From: an uncultured Bdellovibrionales bacterium
GTDB lineage: Bacteria > Bdellovibrionota > Bdellovibrionia > Bdellovibrionales > Bdellovibrionaceae
Assembly (NCBI GenBank): GCA_903926205.1
Contig: CAIYID010000064.1
Coordinates: forward strand, 1-64,000
Length of the DNA: 64,000 nt
Direction: 5' to 3'
Below the pieces are notes generated by a model. The model did not search any database. It worked only from the letters and a program-made list of their open reading frames with translations, and was not told where the DNA came from. Below, piece by piece: positions 49,229 to 57,960 of this stretch. Positions within the stretch are counted from its first letter, which is position 1; each line of letters opens with the position of its first letter. The position numbers and the translations under genes are program-made.

Positions 49229-50632
49229 ATTACCTTTTTGTATTTCAAGACCAAAAGCTTTGATCTTACGATGCAAATAACTTCTCTCTAAGCCGATCAC
49301 TTCCGCCGTGCGAGAAATATTTCCATTATTTTCTTGAATTTTCTGCATGAGATATTCTTTTTCAAATTGCGCCCGAGCTTCACGGAAAGTTGCAAGCTCG
49401 TTGGCTGGATTTCCACCACTGGCTGGGCCCGACAATCCGGCGAATCGCAAATCATGAACGTCAACAAATTCACCTGGAGTTAAAATATAAACTCGCTCAA
49501 TAAAATTTCTTAACTCACGAACATTTCCCGGCCAACTGTGCTGGATCATGGCTTCCAAAGCGTGCTGTGAAAATTCCTTTTTACTGAAGCCGCCTTCTTT
49601 GGCGACTTGATCGCAAAAGTGCGAAGCCAGTGCCGGAATATCCTCTGGACGAGCGCGCAACGCAGGCACCGCAAGAGTCACGACATTGATTCGATGATAA
49701 AGATCTTCCCTGAAACGGCCTTGAGCGATTTCCTCAGTCAAATCCTTGCATGTAGCGGCTATTAATCGCACGTCCACTTCAATAGGATGAGAGCCGCCCA
49801 CTCTCAAAAATTTTCTTTCTTGCAAGAGACGCAGCAAACGTTCTTGGGCTTTCAAGGATAAATCGGCAACATCATCCAAGAAAAGAGTCCCTCCGGCCGC
49901 CAATTCAATTTTTCCTTTTTGAGCCCGCTCTGCCCCAGGCAGGGCCCCTTTTTCGTATCCAAAAAGCTCTAACTCAATCAAATCATCGGCCAAATTCGAA
50001 CAAGTTAATTCAATAAAAGGACGACTGACCCTGGTGCTCAAATAATGAATATTCTGAGCCACCAGCTCTTTTCCCGTTCCATTTTCACCTTGTAAAAGCA
50101 CCCAGCTTTGAGTCGGAGCTGTGCGAGCAAGCATTTGCTTCAAGTTCACCATTTTCGGCGCTTCGCCAACGATGGCAATATTCTTGCGAAGCTTATTTAG
50201 CAAAGCTTCTTTTTCCATTTTCTCTTGCTGGTAATGAAGAATATTTGAAATCACAATCGTGATTTTATCCATCGACAAAGGCTTCTCGATAAAATCCCAA
50301 GCTCCAAGTTTTGTGGCCTTCACCGCGGTCTCAATCGTTCCGTGGCCTGAGATCATCACGAACTCTAAATTCGGAAGTTGTTTCCGAGCCTCGGTCAAAA
50401 CCTCGATTCCATCGAGACTTCCTGGCATCCAAATATCGAGGAATACCACTTCTGGCTGAAATTCTCGCATGGCTTTCAAGCCCGTGTCAGCATCGTGCGC
50501 CGTTTGAACAATATGACCTTCATCACGAAGACTCGCGGACAAAACCTCACGAATAGGAAGTTCGTCATCGATGATTAATATTCTTGCTGGCCGAATAGGC
50601 TGCGAATTTCTTGAGTTCAAACCACGATTCAT
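49214..50632 (-). CDS. ntrX: NtrX-like response regulator with altered GAFTGA motif
   Basis: 472 residues from ATG 50632 (a GTG two codons earlier is possible). Receiver domain with phospho-acceptor D66 (VVFLDIWMPG), AAA+ domain with Walker A GENGTGK at 182-188, and a FIS-type DNA-binding end (NNGNISRTAEVIGLERSYLHRK). The sigma54-contact loop reads GALPGA (229-234) in place of GAFTGA, and the Walker B acidic pair is DD (253-254) in place of DE. Both changes are unusual for a sigma54 activator. The C-terminal helix and the NtrY neighbour identify NtrX. It follows ntrY by about 26 bases. Confidence 0.85.
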   Translation of the reverse strand: MNRGLNSRNSQPIRPARILIIDDELPIREVLSASLRDEGHIVQTAHDADTGLKAMREFQPEVVFLDIWMPGSLDGIEVLTEARKQLPNLEFVMISGHGTIETAVKATKLGAWDFIEKPLSMDKITIVISNILHYQQEKMEKEALLNKLRKNIAIVGEAPKMVNLKQMLARTAPTQSWVLLQGENGTGKELVAQNIHYLSTRVSRPFIELTCSNLADDLIELELFGYEKGALPGAERAQKGKIELAAGGTLFLDDVADLSLKAQERLLRLLQERKFLRVGGSHPIEVDVRLIAATCKDLTEEIAQGRFREDLYHRINVVTLAVPALRARPEDIPALASHFCDQVAKEGGFSKKEFSQHALEAMIQHSWPGNVRELRNFIERVYILTPGEFVDVHDLRFAGLSGPASGGNPANELATFREARAQFEKEYLMQKIQENNGNISRTAEVIGLERSYLHRKIKAFGLEIQKGNEELG

Positions 50633-50658
50633 GTTCACTTCTTTCCGCTAAATATCTC

Positions 50659-52905
50659 TTAGGAGTCTTCTTGTTTATCAGATCGTGGGGTGGGTTTCCA
50701 AGCACCAACCTCATTGACTGGGAGCTCGATAACCATCTTGGTACCCTTGGGTACGCTTGCGAAGGCTCGAATGAAACCGTTATGATCTTCAATAATTCTC
50801 TTAACAATAGCTAAACCAAGTCCCGTGCCTTCTTCCTTGGTACTGAAGTACGGTTCGAATACGCGCGCCCTTTGAGCAGAAGGAATTCCACTGCCCGTGT
50901 CCGACACGGTTAGTCGTAGAATCTTCAAATCTCCATCGTACTTTGTTGAAACACGCACTCGCTTAACAGCTTCTGTTTTAACTGCTGAAATGGAGTTATC
51001 AATCAAGTTCACCAAAACTCGATTCATTTGACCAGGATCAAATTTAAATTCTGGAACTCTCTCATCAAGCTCAGTAATCAATTCCACCATTGGATGCGCC
51101 GGTCGAAAAAGAGCCATGGCCTCTTCGACTGATTTATTGATCGAGCCAAACACTGGTCGCGCCTGTGGCAAACGAGCAAATTGACTGAACTCATTCACTA
51201 AATTTTTTAAATCTTCCGTCTGCCGAATTATCATCGTCGTGCATTCGGAAAAAGCGGGATCTGTGATGGACTCACCAAATTTTCTCTGCAAGCGCTCCGC
51301 GGATAATTTGATCGGCGTGAGTGGATTTTTAATTTCATGGGCTATTCTTCGTGCCACATCCGTCCAAGCAGCGGCCCGCTGGGCATTCACGATGGGACTT
51401 AAATCATCGAAGACCAAAATTTTTCCAATTTCTTCCCCTCGATCATTTTTCAAAATAGAAAGAGTCATCAATAAAGGGAGCGTCTCACCAGCAATACTGA
51501 TCTTGATCTCTTTTTGCAGACTTTCTACTTTGTGCTCGGCCATAGTTTTTAATAACTCGGAAAAAGTACGGAAATATTCCAGAGTAAGAAGTTCCCGAAC
51601 GGGTCGACCAACAAAATTTTTCGGATCAATCTTAAGCAAATCACCGGCATGCTTGTTCAGGGTGGTCACTCGCCCCGCTTTGTCCACGGAAATCACTCCG
51701 GCAGAAACACTACCAAGCACCACTTCGATATAGCGTGTGTGCTCATCGAGATCAGCGAGTGTTTTACGCATATTTTGATTGGCCTGTTGCACTTCGGTTT
51801 CAGAATTGGAAAGGTTCGAGGTCATTTGATTGAAGCTATCGACTAAAAAAGCGATTTCTTCAGAGCCTGTACGAATCTCAACTTTGGCGTAATCTCCTCC
51901 GGCCACCCTTTTCGTGGCACGCCCGAGCAGCACCAAAGGAGTCGAGAGCTGCTTGGCGAGGTAAAATCCAAACCAAGTCGCCGCCAAAAGAATCACCAAG
52001 GTCATCAAGATAAAAATAATCAAATAAATGGATTTCAGTGGATACTGGAGCGGATTGACATCTCTAAAATCATCGTAAGCGTTTGCTATGTCCGTCATTT
52101 TCGAAATCAAAGAGAGCGGAACAAAACTCGAAACCACCACAGCACCCTTTGAAGACCCTTCCTGCACAGGAACAATAACCCTAACAAGATTTCCTTCGCC
52201 AAATTGATGGATGGTGCTCGCGTCCACTTGAGCGCGAATTCCTTTTTGCAGAAACTCCATTGAGGCTTTTGGAATCAAGGGAATGATTTCATCATTTGAA
52301 ACCACTAATTCACGAGCGCCAAAAAGATTGGGATAATACTCGACGGCATCCAAATTATAAAGCTTCAAGTCCTTCATGAGACTTGCTCGAAGGCGAGCCC
52401 TCGACTGAGACCCCTTCACTTCAAGAGCGATTTGATGAGCGAAATGATAATTTCTTTTTTTGGCATTGAAGTAATAGGCGTTCGTGACTTCGAGCGAACT
52501 TTTAAGAACTCCTGCCATTTTAACGCTGAACCATTTATCAAAGCTGGAATTAATATAAAATACGGAGGTCACCATCAATAAAACCGTTGGAATCGAAGAA
52601 AAGGCGACGAACGCGACGATGAGTTTCGATTTTAGAGAGCTACCGAAAAGTTTCCCCCTGCGCTCGACAAAAGTCTTCACGATGTTCCGGAAAATCATGA
52701 AGGCCATAAATAAAAACAGTATGATATTAAAATTAACTAGACCGAAGAAAAAGATGGAATGGACAAAAGGCAATTGTTGAGAAATTCCGAAGAGTCGCAC
52801 CTCAAACCAGGTTAAAAGCAAAAACAAAAAAGCGACGAAGAACACCAAAATAAGTTCCCGTCGCCGTTTTACACCTTCGTCTTTAACACCTGTGTGATCC
52901 GCCAT
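50659..52905 (-). CDS. ntrY: NtrY-like membrane sensor histidine kinase
   Basis: 748 residues. Membrane segments near 18-38, 50-72, 92-118 and 292-318 enclose an extracytoplasmic sensor region (about 120-290). HAMP (about 318-370), a PAS domain (about 390-500), then HisKA with the phospho-acceptor H523 in ARRIAHEIKNPLTPIKLSAERL, the NtrY signature, and an ATPase domain with N-box NLIDNSIS and G-boxes DTGSGIP and GTGLGLAIV. It should phosphorylate the adjacent NtrX. Signal unknown. It follows the small 86-residue gene by 13 bases. Confidence 0.93.
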   Translation of the reverse strand: MADHTGVKDEGVKRRRELILVFFVAFLFLLLTWFEVRLFGISQQLPFVHSIFFFGLVNFNIILFLFMAFMIFRNIVKTFVERRGKLFGSSLKSKLIVAFVAFSSIPTVLLMVTSVFYINSSFDKWFSVKMAGVLKSSLEVTNAYYFNAKKRNYHFAHQIALEVKGSQSRARLRASLMKDLKLYNLDAVEYYPNLFGARELVVSNDEIIPLIPKASMEFLQKGIRAQVDASTIHQFGEGNLVRVIVPVQEGSSKGAVVVSSFVPLSLISKMTDIANAYDDFRDVNPLQYPLKSIYLIIFILMTLVILLAATWFGFYLAKQLSTPLVLLGRATKRVAGGDYAKVEIRTGSEEIAFLVDSFNQMTSNLSNSETEVQQANQNMRKTLADLDEHTRYIEVVLGSVSAGVISVDKAGRVTTLNKHAGDLLKIDPKNFVGRPVRELLTLEYFRTFSELLKTMAEHKVESLQKEIKISIAGETLPLLMTLSILKNDRGEEIGKILVFDDLSPIVNAQRAAAWTDVARRIAHEIKNPLTPIKLSAERLQRKFGESITDPAFSECTTMIIRQTEDLKNLVNEFSQFARLPQARPVFGSINKSVEEAMALFRPAHPMVELITELDERVPEFKFDPGQMNRVLVNLIDNSISAVKTEAVKRVRVSTKYDGDLKILRLTVSDTGSGIPSAQRARVFEPYFSTKEEGTGLGLAIVKRIIEDHNGFIRAFASVPKGTKMVIELPVNEVGAWKPTPRSDKQEDS

Positions 52906-52918
52906 GGATCACAGTGTC

Positions 52919-53179
52919 TTACATCAAATACTCTTTGTAAATAGCTTGTCCAACGTGGAACGCTGGTCCGCCCTGATTAATGAGCTTCAAACACAAAGTT
53001 TTAGCTTGTTCGTTAGTTAATTCCAATTCATTGTCGATCATCATGCCCGTTGAAATTTTCGCCGAATCTAAAAGAAGTTTGGCATTATTCAAGCTTACTT
53101 TTTGCTCTAGACGAGTAAGAATAATTTTTGCGGTAATAGCCTTCGTTTGAGTTTCCACTTGCGACACGAGAACCTCCAT
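52919..53179 (-). CDS. Small unknown protein between ribH and ntrY
   Basis: 86 residues, mostly helical, without membrane segment or cysteine pair (one Cys). The end reads ALCLKLINQGGPAFHVGQAIYKEYL-like words (LCLKLINQGGPAFHVGQAIY), a distinctive segment I do not recognise from any family. It lies 34 bases after ribH and 13 bases before ntrY on the same strand, so it is probably co-transcribed with both. Coding is supported by position, tight spacing and even composition. Function unknown. Confidence 0.65.
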   Translation of the reverse strand: MEVLVSQVETQTKAITAKIILTRLEQKVSLNNAKLLLDSAKISTGMMIDNELELTNEQAKTLCLKLINQGGPAFHVGQAIYKEYLM

Positions 53180-53213
53180 CTGTATAGGACCAATTGTTGA
53201 TTTTTTAGTTAAA

Positions 53214-53747
53214 TTATTTTCTAGTTTTTTTTGCGGAAACTTTTGGGATTTTACTCTTTGGCAGTCTTCCTCTTAAGACTTTACTCGCTTTCGCCGGTTT
53301 AGCTACTGGTTCTATTGGTTTTTGCAGATTTTCCAAAAGACCGATCATTTCTAAGACAACTTGAGCACAGTCCACGCCTTTATTACCGTGTTTGCCGCCA
53401 GCTCGATCATGTGCTTGCTCTTCATTTTCAGTCGTCAACACTCCAAATCCAATGGGTTTTTTGTATTCCAACATGAGCGCAGTCACTCCCCGCTCAACGC
53501 TGTTGCAAACATAATCATAGTGAGATGTTTCCCCGCGAATCACCGCTCCGAGCGCGACCACGCCCTCACAGCCTTGTTCAAACAAAGCTTGGCAAGCCAA
53601 GGGAATTTCCACGGCACCCGGCACACGTACTGATAGAATTTCAATATCTAAGTCCACGGTCGATAAGTAATCGATGGCACCGTTTTCAAGTTTGCTTGTC
53701 ACTTCATCATTGAAGCGAGAAGTTACCACTCCGATTTTTAAGCTCAT
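53214..53747 (-). CDS. ribH: 6,7-dimethyl-8-ribityllumazine synthase
   Basis: 177 residues from MSLKIGVVTSRFNDEVTSKL, chosen because GAGG is seven bases upstream and the family begins there. Substrate-site words VRVPGAVEIPLACQAL and ALGAVIRGETSHYDYV (with the catalytic His) are intact, as is FGVLTTENEEQA. A Lys/Pro/Arg-rich tail of about 30 residues follows the enzyme core (KASKVLRGRLPKSKIPKV). It condenses the RibB product with the pyrimidine intermediate. It overlaps ribBA by 41 bases. Confidence 0.95.
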   Translation of the reverse strand: MSLKIGVVTSRFNDEVTSKLENGAIDYLSTVDLDIEILSVRVPGAVEIPLACQALFEQGCEGVVALGAVIRGETSHYDYVCNSVERGVTALMLEYKKPIGFGVLTTENEEQAHDRAGGKHGNKGVDCAQVVLEMIGLLENLQKPIEPVAKPAKASKVLRGRLPKSKIPKVSAKKTRK

Positions 53748-54903
53748 GCACAGCCTCATCCTCTGAATTCGCACCGAGCGCGATTTCTGAATTATTTTTT
53801 AAAGGGACCATTTCCACAATTTCAATATCAAAAGCCTTCAACCCCACCAGTCGGTCCACTTTGTTCGTCAGTAAACGAATTTTTCTCGCGCCCACTGATC
53901 GCAAAATTTGGGCTCCAATGCCATAATCACGAGAATCCATCTCAGAAGAGGCCTGATCACCTAGCAGACTACGCACCTCTTGCACCAAGCCCTGCGGACG
54001 ATTCATACCTCTCAGTAGAACAAAAAGACCGGACTCTTCAGAATGAAAGATTTGCTTCAAAGCTAACTGAGCGGACGTTTGTCCCTGACGAAGGGTTGCA
54101 AAGATATCTCGAGAATAAGCATCAAGATTCACTCGCACGAGCACAGGCTCGTCGGGCTTGATCTCACCTTTTTGTAAGACCAAATGCTCGACGCCATCAA
54201 TTTTACTCTTAAATACACGAGCCCGTAACCCTTGCATGGATTCGGGCAATTGCACGTCTAAAAGCTCTTCAACCAAAATGTCTCTTGAAAGGCGATACTC
54301 GATCAAATCAACAATTGTTCCAATTTTGATTTTGTGTTTTCTGGCGAACTCCTTCAAATCCTGAACGCGCGCCATGGTGCCATCATCTTTCATCACTTCG
54401 CAAATCACGGCGGCCGAGTTAAGTCCTGCCATTTTTGCTAAATCCACACTGCCCTCAGTGTGACCAGCACGACGAAGAACGCCTCCGTCTTGCGCTCGAA
54501 TGGGAAAAATGTGGCCAGGCATGTGGATATCTGTGGCTTTGGCCTCTGGACGAGAAGCCACTCGCACTGTGTGCGCGCGATCTGCGGCTGAAATTCCAGT
54601 AGTGACGCCCTCTGAAGCTTCAATGCTCACGGTGAACGCCGTCTTGTTTGGAGAAAAATTATGATCATCCCGCACCATTAAAGGAAGTTGCAACCGATCG
54701 ATTTGAGTGGAGGAGAGAGAAAGGCAAACCAAACCACGTGCCTCTTTGGCCATAAAGTTAATTGCGGCAGGAGTCACATGATCAGCAGCAAGAACAAGGT
54801 CACCCTCATTTTCCCGATCCTCATCATCGACAAGAATAACCATTTTTCCATTTCGAATATCTTCGATCAATTCTTCGGTGGAGTTAAATTCTTGATTATT
54901 CAT
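53707..54903 (-). CDS. ribBA: RibBA-type protein: active DHBP synthase, degenerate GTP cyclohydrolase II
   Basis: 398 residues. Residues 1-200 are a good 3,4-dihydroxy-2-butanone-4-phosphate synthase: DDEDRENEGDLVLAAD, GVTTGISAADRAHTVR, MPGHIFPIRAQDGGVLRRAGHTEGSVDL. The second half keeps the GTP cyclohydrolase II fold words (DSRDYGIGAQILRSVG, LLTNKVDRLVGL) but not its active site. The zinc ligands of the C-x10-C-x-C pattern are gone (VNLDAYSRDIFATLRQGQT). The catalytic RHEGRGIGL-type loop reads LRGMNRPQGL. It should make DHBP but not open GTP. Start overlaps the ribE stop (ATGA). Confidence 0.9.
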   Translation of the reverse strand: MNNQEFNSTEELIEDIRNGKMVILVDDEDRENEGDLVLAADHVTPAAINFMAKEARGLVCLSLSSTQIDRLQLPLMVRDDHNFSPNKTAFTVSIEASEGVTTGISAADRAHTVRVASRPEAKATDIHMPGHIFPIRAQDGGVLRRAGHTEGSVDLAKMAGLNSAAVICEVMKDDGTMARVQDLKEFARKHKIKIGTIVDLIEYRLSRDILVEELLDVQLPESMQGLRARVFKSKIDGVEHLVLQKGEIKPDEPVLVRVNLDAYSRDIFATLRQGQTSAQLALKQIFHSEESGLFVLLRGMNRPQGLVQEVRSLLGDQASSEMDSRDYGIGAQILRSVGARKIRLLTNKVDRLVGLKAFDIEIVEMVPLKNNSEIALGANSEDEAVHELKNRSGNFSLQ

Positions 54904-55529
54904 ACTCGATTTGCTCCTGATTCTTGAATGTTTAACAACGAATGATTCACCACTGCGCGAGCCATATAGTCTGGCTCAACTGTCACTTGATCGCCGAGTT
55001 GCACTTCGCCCAAATTAGTTCGTTTTTGAGTCTCTGGAATCAAGCAGACTCCGATCTTATTGCCTACGACGCTGTTCACAGTCAAACTAGTTCCATTCAA
55101 AGTGATACTCCCTTTCTTCCATACAAAGGGAAGAACTGAATTCATCACCTCGACATCAAGGAACAAAGACTCTCCCTCTTGCCGTCGCTCAGTGACTTTA
55201 CCCATGCTATCAACATGCCCAGTCACAAGGTGGCCGTGAATACGATCACCAAAACGAAGGGAGCGTTCGAGATTTAATTTTTGACCAACAAGATCTTTCA
55301 CGGCTTCCGATTTGAGACCCAAAATTTTAAGAGTTTCAGCCGCAAGAGCAAAAGTGATTTTTAATGAATCAAAAGCTTCGACGGTCAAGCAAACACCATT
55401 GGTTGAAACGCTGTCTCCGATTTTTATATCATTGAAATCAGTGGGTTTTTTAACATCAATCCGAATCACACCTGGGAATTCGACGACGGAGAGAATGGGA
55501 GAAACTGCTTCAATAATACCGGAAAACAC
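54900..55529 (-). CDS. ribE: Riboflavin synthase, alpha chain
   Basis: 209 residues from GTG 55529 with AGGAG eight bases upstream; the first residues then read as the family start (x-FSGIIEAVSP, compare MFTGIIE). Two lumazine-binding repeats: the first has SVSTNGVCLTVEAFD, the second GSITLNGTSLTVNSV; GHLVTGHVDSMGKV joins them. It dismutates two lumazines to riboflavin. The longer frame back to 55607 runs through a terminator hairpin and is unlikely. First gene of the rib run. Confidence 0.95.
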   Translation of the reverse strand: MFSGIIEAVSPILSVVEFPGVIRIDVKKPTDFNDIKIGDSVSTNGVCLTVEAFDSLKITFALAAETLKILGLKSEAVKDLVGQKLNLERSLRFGDRIHGHLVTGHVDSMGKVTERRQEGESLFLDVEVMNSVLPFVWKKGSITLNGTSLTVNSVVGNKIGVCLIPETQKRTNLGEVQLGDQVTVEPDYMARAVVNHSLLNIQESGANRV

Positions 55530-55587
55530 GTGAAAGGCTCCTGTCCGTAAATACTGATTATTGCAACAATCAGCCAACTGAAAAAAC

Positions 55588-55618
55588 ACCTGCGGGCTTT
55601 TTAACAAAGCCCGCAGGT
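55588..55618. terminator. Strong bidirectional terminator before ribE
   Basis: ACCTGCGGGCTTT (55588-55600) pairs perfectly with AAAGCCCGCAGGT (55606-55618) around a five-base loop, with T-runs on both sides. On the minus strand it ends the upstream lipoprotein-like gene and lies 59 bases before the ribE start. A gated attenuator is possible, but there is no room for a full FMN riboswitch in front of it. Confidence 0.85.
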
Positions 55619-55705
55619 TTTTACAATGATAGACAGGTAACTGGACCGTGGAATTTCGCTAATCAGGAAGATTTTACCTCTTATTTTGGAGCTTATTTCA
55701 GTTGT

Positions 55706-56908
55706 TTATTTTCCAGTGCAAGTTCCCACTGGCAATTGGCAAACTCCTGTTGCTGTTCCAGCCTTTGTCGCGGCTTGCACTGATTGCAAAGCCTCTAAAG
55801 TTTGATGCATATAAACACGGGCTCCTGCGTAGACGGTGTCGTTTTGTTGAGGATAAGTCGAGTTGCCTTTCAAAATTTGAGCAGCAGCTATATTGTCGCC
55901 AACACTCACAATTTGGGCATAAGAGACTGGATTTACATCTGGAACATCCCCTAATGACGTGGAATCACAAACCGGTCCATCCCAAATATAAGTTACGTTT
56001 TTGATCGCTAGGATGTCGCCGGTTTTTAGTCCCAAATCAGTTGAACCATTCACATAGATATAAGTTCCGCAGGCTTTCAATACAGTGGTGTACCAAGGAT
56101 CTTGTGTCGACCAAGCCGATGCTAAATCTTTGGTGGCACCAGTTAAACCATTTTGAACGATCGTTGATAATGGAGTGGTGTAATACCCCGATGGGCCAAG
56201 AGCCAAAGATCCCAGATTGATGGTTGCAGACAAACTGCCGCCATAACCTTTAGCATTTTTGATCGCACTTACAAAAGTAAAGCCTCCTTGATCAAGCGGT
56301 TTTTTTGCCGTCATCTCGACTTGCAAAGTGTAAGACTGGAATGTGAAATTCAAACTTGGCAAGACTGATGTGTTAGCTAGAGATAGAGACAATCCTCCAC
56401 CGCCAACCAAAGTAAAATCATTAATTGAACCATTCACAACCGCCTGAGGCATATTGATCACACAAGAATTTGATTTAGATGTTATTTCTGTCAAACCGCT
56501 CATACTTATTTGCGAAGAAATGAATTCCGGTGCTGCCTGCAATTCTGTCGTGGAAGTGCAATTATTGAAGTCATGGGTGATCTCAGCCGCTAATCCAGCA
56601 GGAGTGTAAGTCATCCCCAAATCAATATTCGCAGTAGAAAAGGATTGAGTCGTATTCAAAACATTCTGCATCTGTTGGTTAGCCACAAATTGAAAGTTGA
56701 ATTGTTGATTGCCGATCGACGGAGGAAGAGTGATCGGTGGCGCAACGATCTGTCCTAACTGAACTCGGCGAGCCAAAACTCGCGCCGGAGGAGCTTTTTG
56801 ACAGGCTTGGTTGCCCATCAAACTGGCGCTCATTCCAATCAGCACAATGGCTTTCGTCGTCAGCCAAGCCAAATTCCCTTTTGCTTTACTCTTTGTGATT
56901 GTATCCAC
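55706..56908 (-). CDS. Unknown secreted, probably lipoprotein-like protein
   Basis: About 400 residues from GTG 56908, which has a GGGGGAG run just upstream; the frame is open back to 57040 but that part is hydrophilic and would block a signal peptide. A basic start (KSKAKGN) and hydrophobic core (LTTKAIVLIGMSASLMG) end at NQAC, a weak lipobox. The rest is Ser/Thr/Asn-rich and probably beta-rich, without known motifs, with scattered Cys pairs (e.g. near CGTYIYVNG and CQLPVGTCTGK at the end). No family recognised. It probably sits at the outer membrane or in the periplasm. Confidence 0.6.
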   Translation of the reverse strand: MDTITKSKAKGNLAWLTTKAIVLIGMSASLMGNQACQKAPPARVLARRVQLGQIVAPPITLPPSIGNQQFNFQFVANQQMQNVLNTTQSFSTANIDLGMTYTPAGLAAEITHDFNNCTSTTELQAAPEFISSQISMSGLTEITSKSNSCVINMPQAVVNGSINDFTLVGGGGLSLSLANTSVLPSLNFTFQSYTLQVEMTAKKPLDQGGFTFVSAIKNAKGYGGSLSATINLGSLALGPSGYYTTPLSTIVQNGLTGATKDLASAWSTQDPWYTTVLKACGTYIYVNGSTDLGLKTGDILAIKNVTYIWDGPVCDSTSLGDVPDVNPVSYAQIVSVGDNIAAAQILKGNSTYPQQNDTVYAGARVYMHQTLEALQSVQAATKAGTATGVCQLPVGTCTGK

Positions 56909-57289
56909 GCTCTCCCCCTTTTTGTAAATCAACTGACCCTGGTCTTCTCGAGTCACATGACCTTTGTCGGTGCGACTGGAATTTAGTATAGTCCAGTTTT
57001 TTTTGCTCGCACTGGGTGGAAGATTTGATTGTGGATTCATTCACTTGAATAAGAAAAGATCGAAAAAGAGACACGTTAAGTATTTGAAATATCTTAAAGC
57101 AAAGCTCGATGGGAGTTTTAAAATAAAATTAAGGTGAAAACAATTTCTCCAAACTTAGATTCTTTTCTTTGTTTTTTTTCAGCGTCGACTTTTTTATTAA
57201 AAAAATTTGTCGATCTCGTGAACATCCTCGACCAAAGTTCTGTTTATTGTAATAGAGATAAAAGACGGTATGTTCCATCCTAAGCTCAA

Positions 57290-57790
57290 TCACCATTTTT
57301 CAGTAAATTCCAGAGGCGCAATAAAAACCTCGCGGCAAAGTGGCTGAGAGATATAGCCCGGCAATGCGGACGCCGCTGACAACTTTGACAGCGTCAACGC
57401 TTTATCGATTGCAGCATCTAGGTCATTGGTAATTAATTCTGTGTCAATGTAGTTTCGGTAATACTGAGCTCAAGCAAATTCTGAAAATGGTTTTTTTGAC
57501 TTTGTAAATCCATTTTGCTCCCGCACAAAATAGGCCAGACTTCGATGAGGGTCATCTTGCAATGCCTCAATGTGCTGAGGAAGATCTGCCGGGTCGATAG
57601 CTTTGCCGTTGGAATCTATCAGATAGGTGAATTTTTTCTCTATCATTTTCTGCCAAAATTTTCTTTTACTTTCTCTCGACCAATCGCTCAATACCGCGAC
57701 GTAAGCCGATTTAACTCCGATCTCAAACAGTGCTCGAGTCAAATGATGATGATCAATCATATAAAGTTCACCCCTGGGACCACGAACCAC
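57290..57790 (-). pseudogene. ParB-like nuclease-domain protein (ParBc_2 type), broken
   Basis: The frame gives VPVVRGPRGELYMIDHHHL, LSDWSRESKRKFWQKMIEKK and DDPHRSLAYFVREQNGF, typical of the PF08857-type ParB-like family. A TGA follows FSEFA, but the same frame continues without interruption with AQYYRNYIDTELI, AAIDKALTLSKL and ALPGYI, which is the expected family C-terminus. The stop replaces what is normally Trp (FSEFxWA), a one-base TGG to TGA change. The N-terminal part is also missing: a stop (TAG) lies a few codons before AKFRLPVPV. Two defects make it a pseudogene. Confidence 0.8.
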
Positions 57791-57960
57791 TGGAACAGGA
57801 AGTCGGAATTTTGCCTAAAAATATGATCAAAATATGACTGAAAAAGCATACCACGATGACAATTTGCCGCTATCGTCTAAAATATTGCCACCAAATTTCT
57901 TCCAGAATCCCCCTTAAAGATATGCTGTATATCTCTCATATTTGCAATCATAGCTGTCTT

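Noticed and set aside
55530-55705. FMN riboswitch upstream of ribE
   Set aside because: A short GCGAAATTCC word recalls the RFN element, but the rest of the conserved sequence is absent and only about 90 bases separate the upstream gene from the terminator hairpin.
57468-57474. Selenocysteine or recoded Trp at the TGA of the ParB-like gene
   Set aside because: Other genes of the window use TGA as a normal stop (for example mobA and ntrX), there is no SECIS-like hairpin, and the N-terminus is broken too, so a plain nonsense mutation is simpler.
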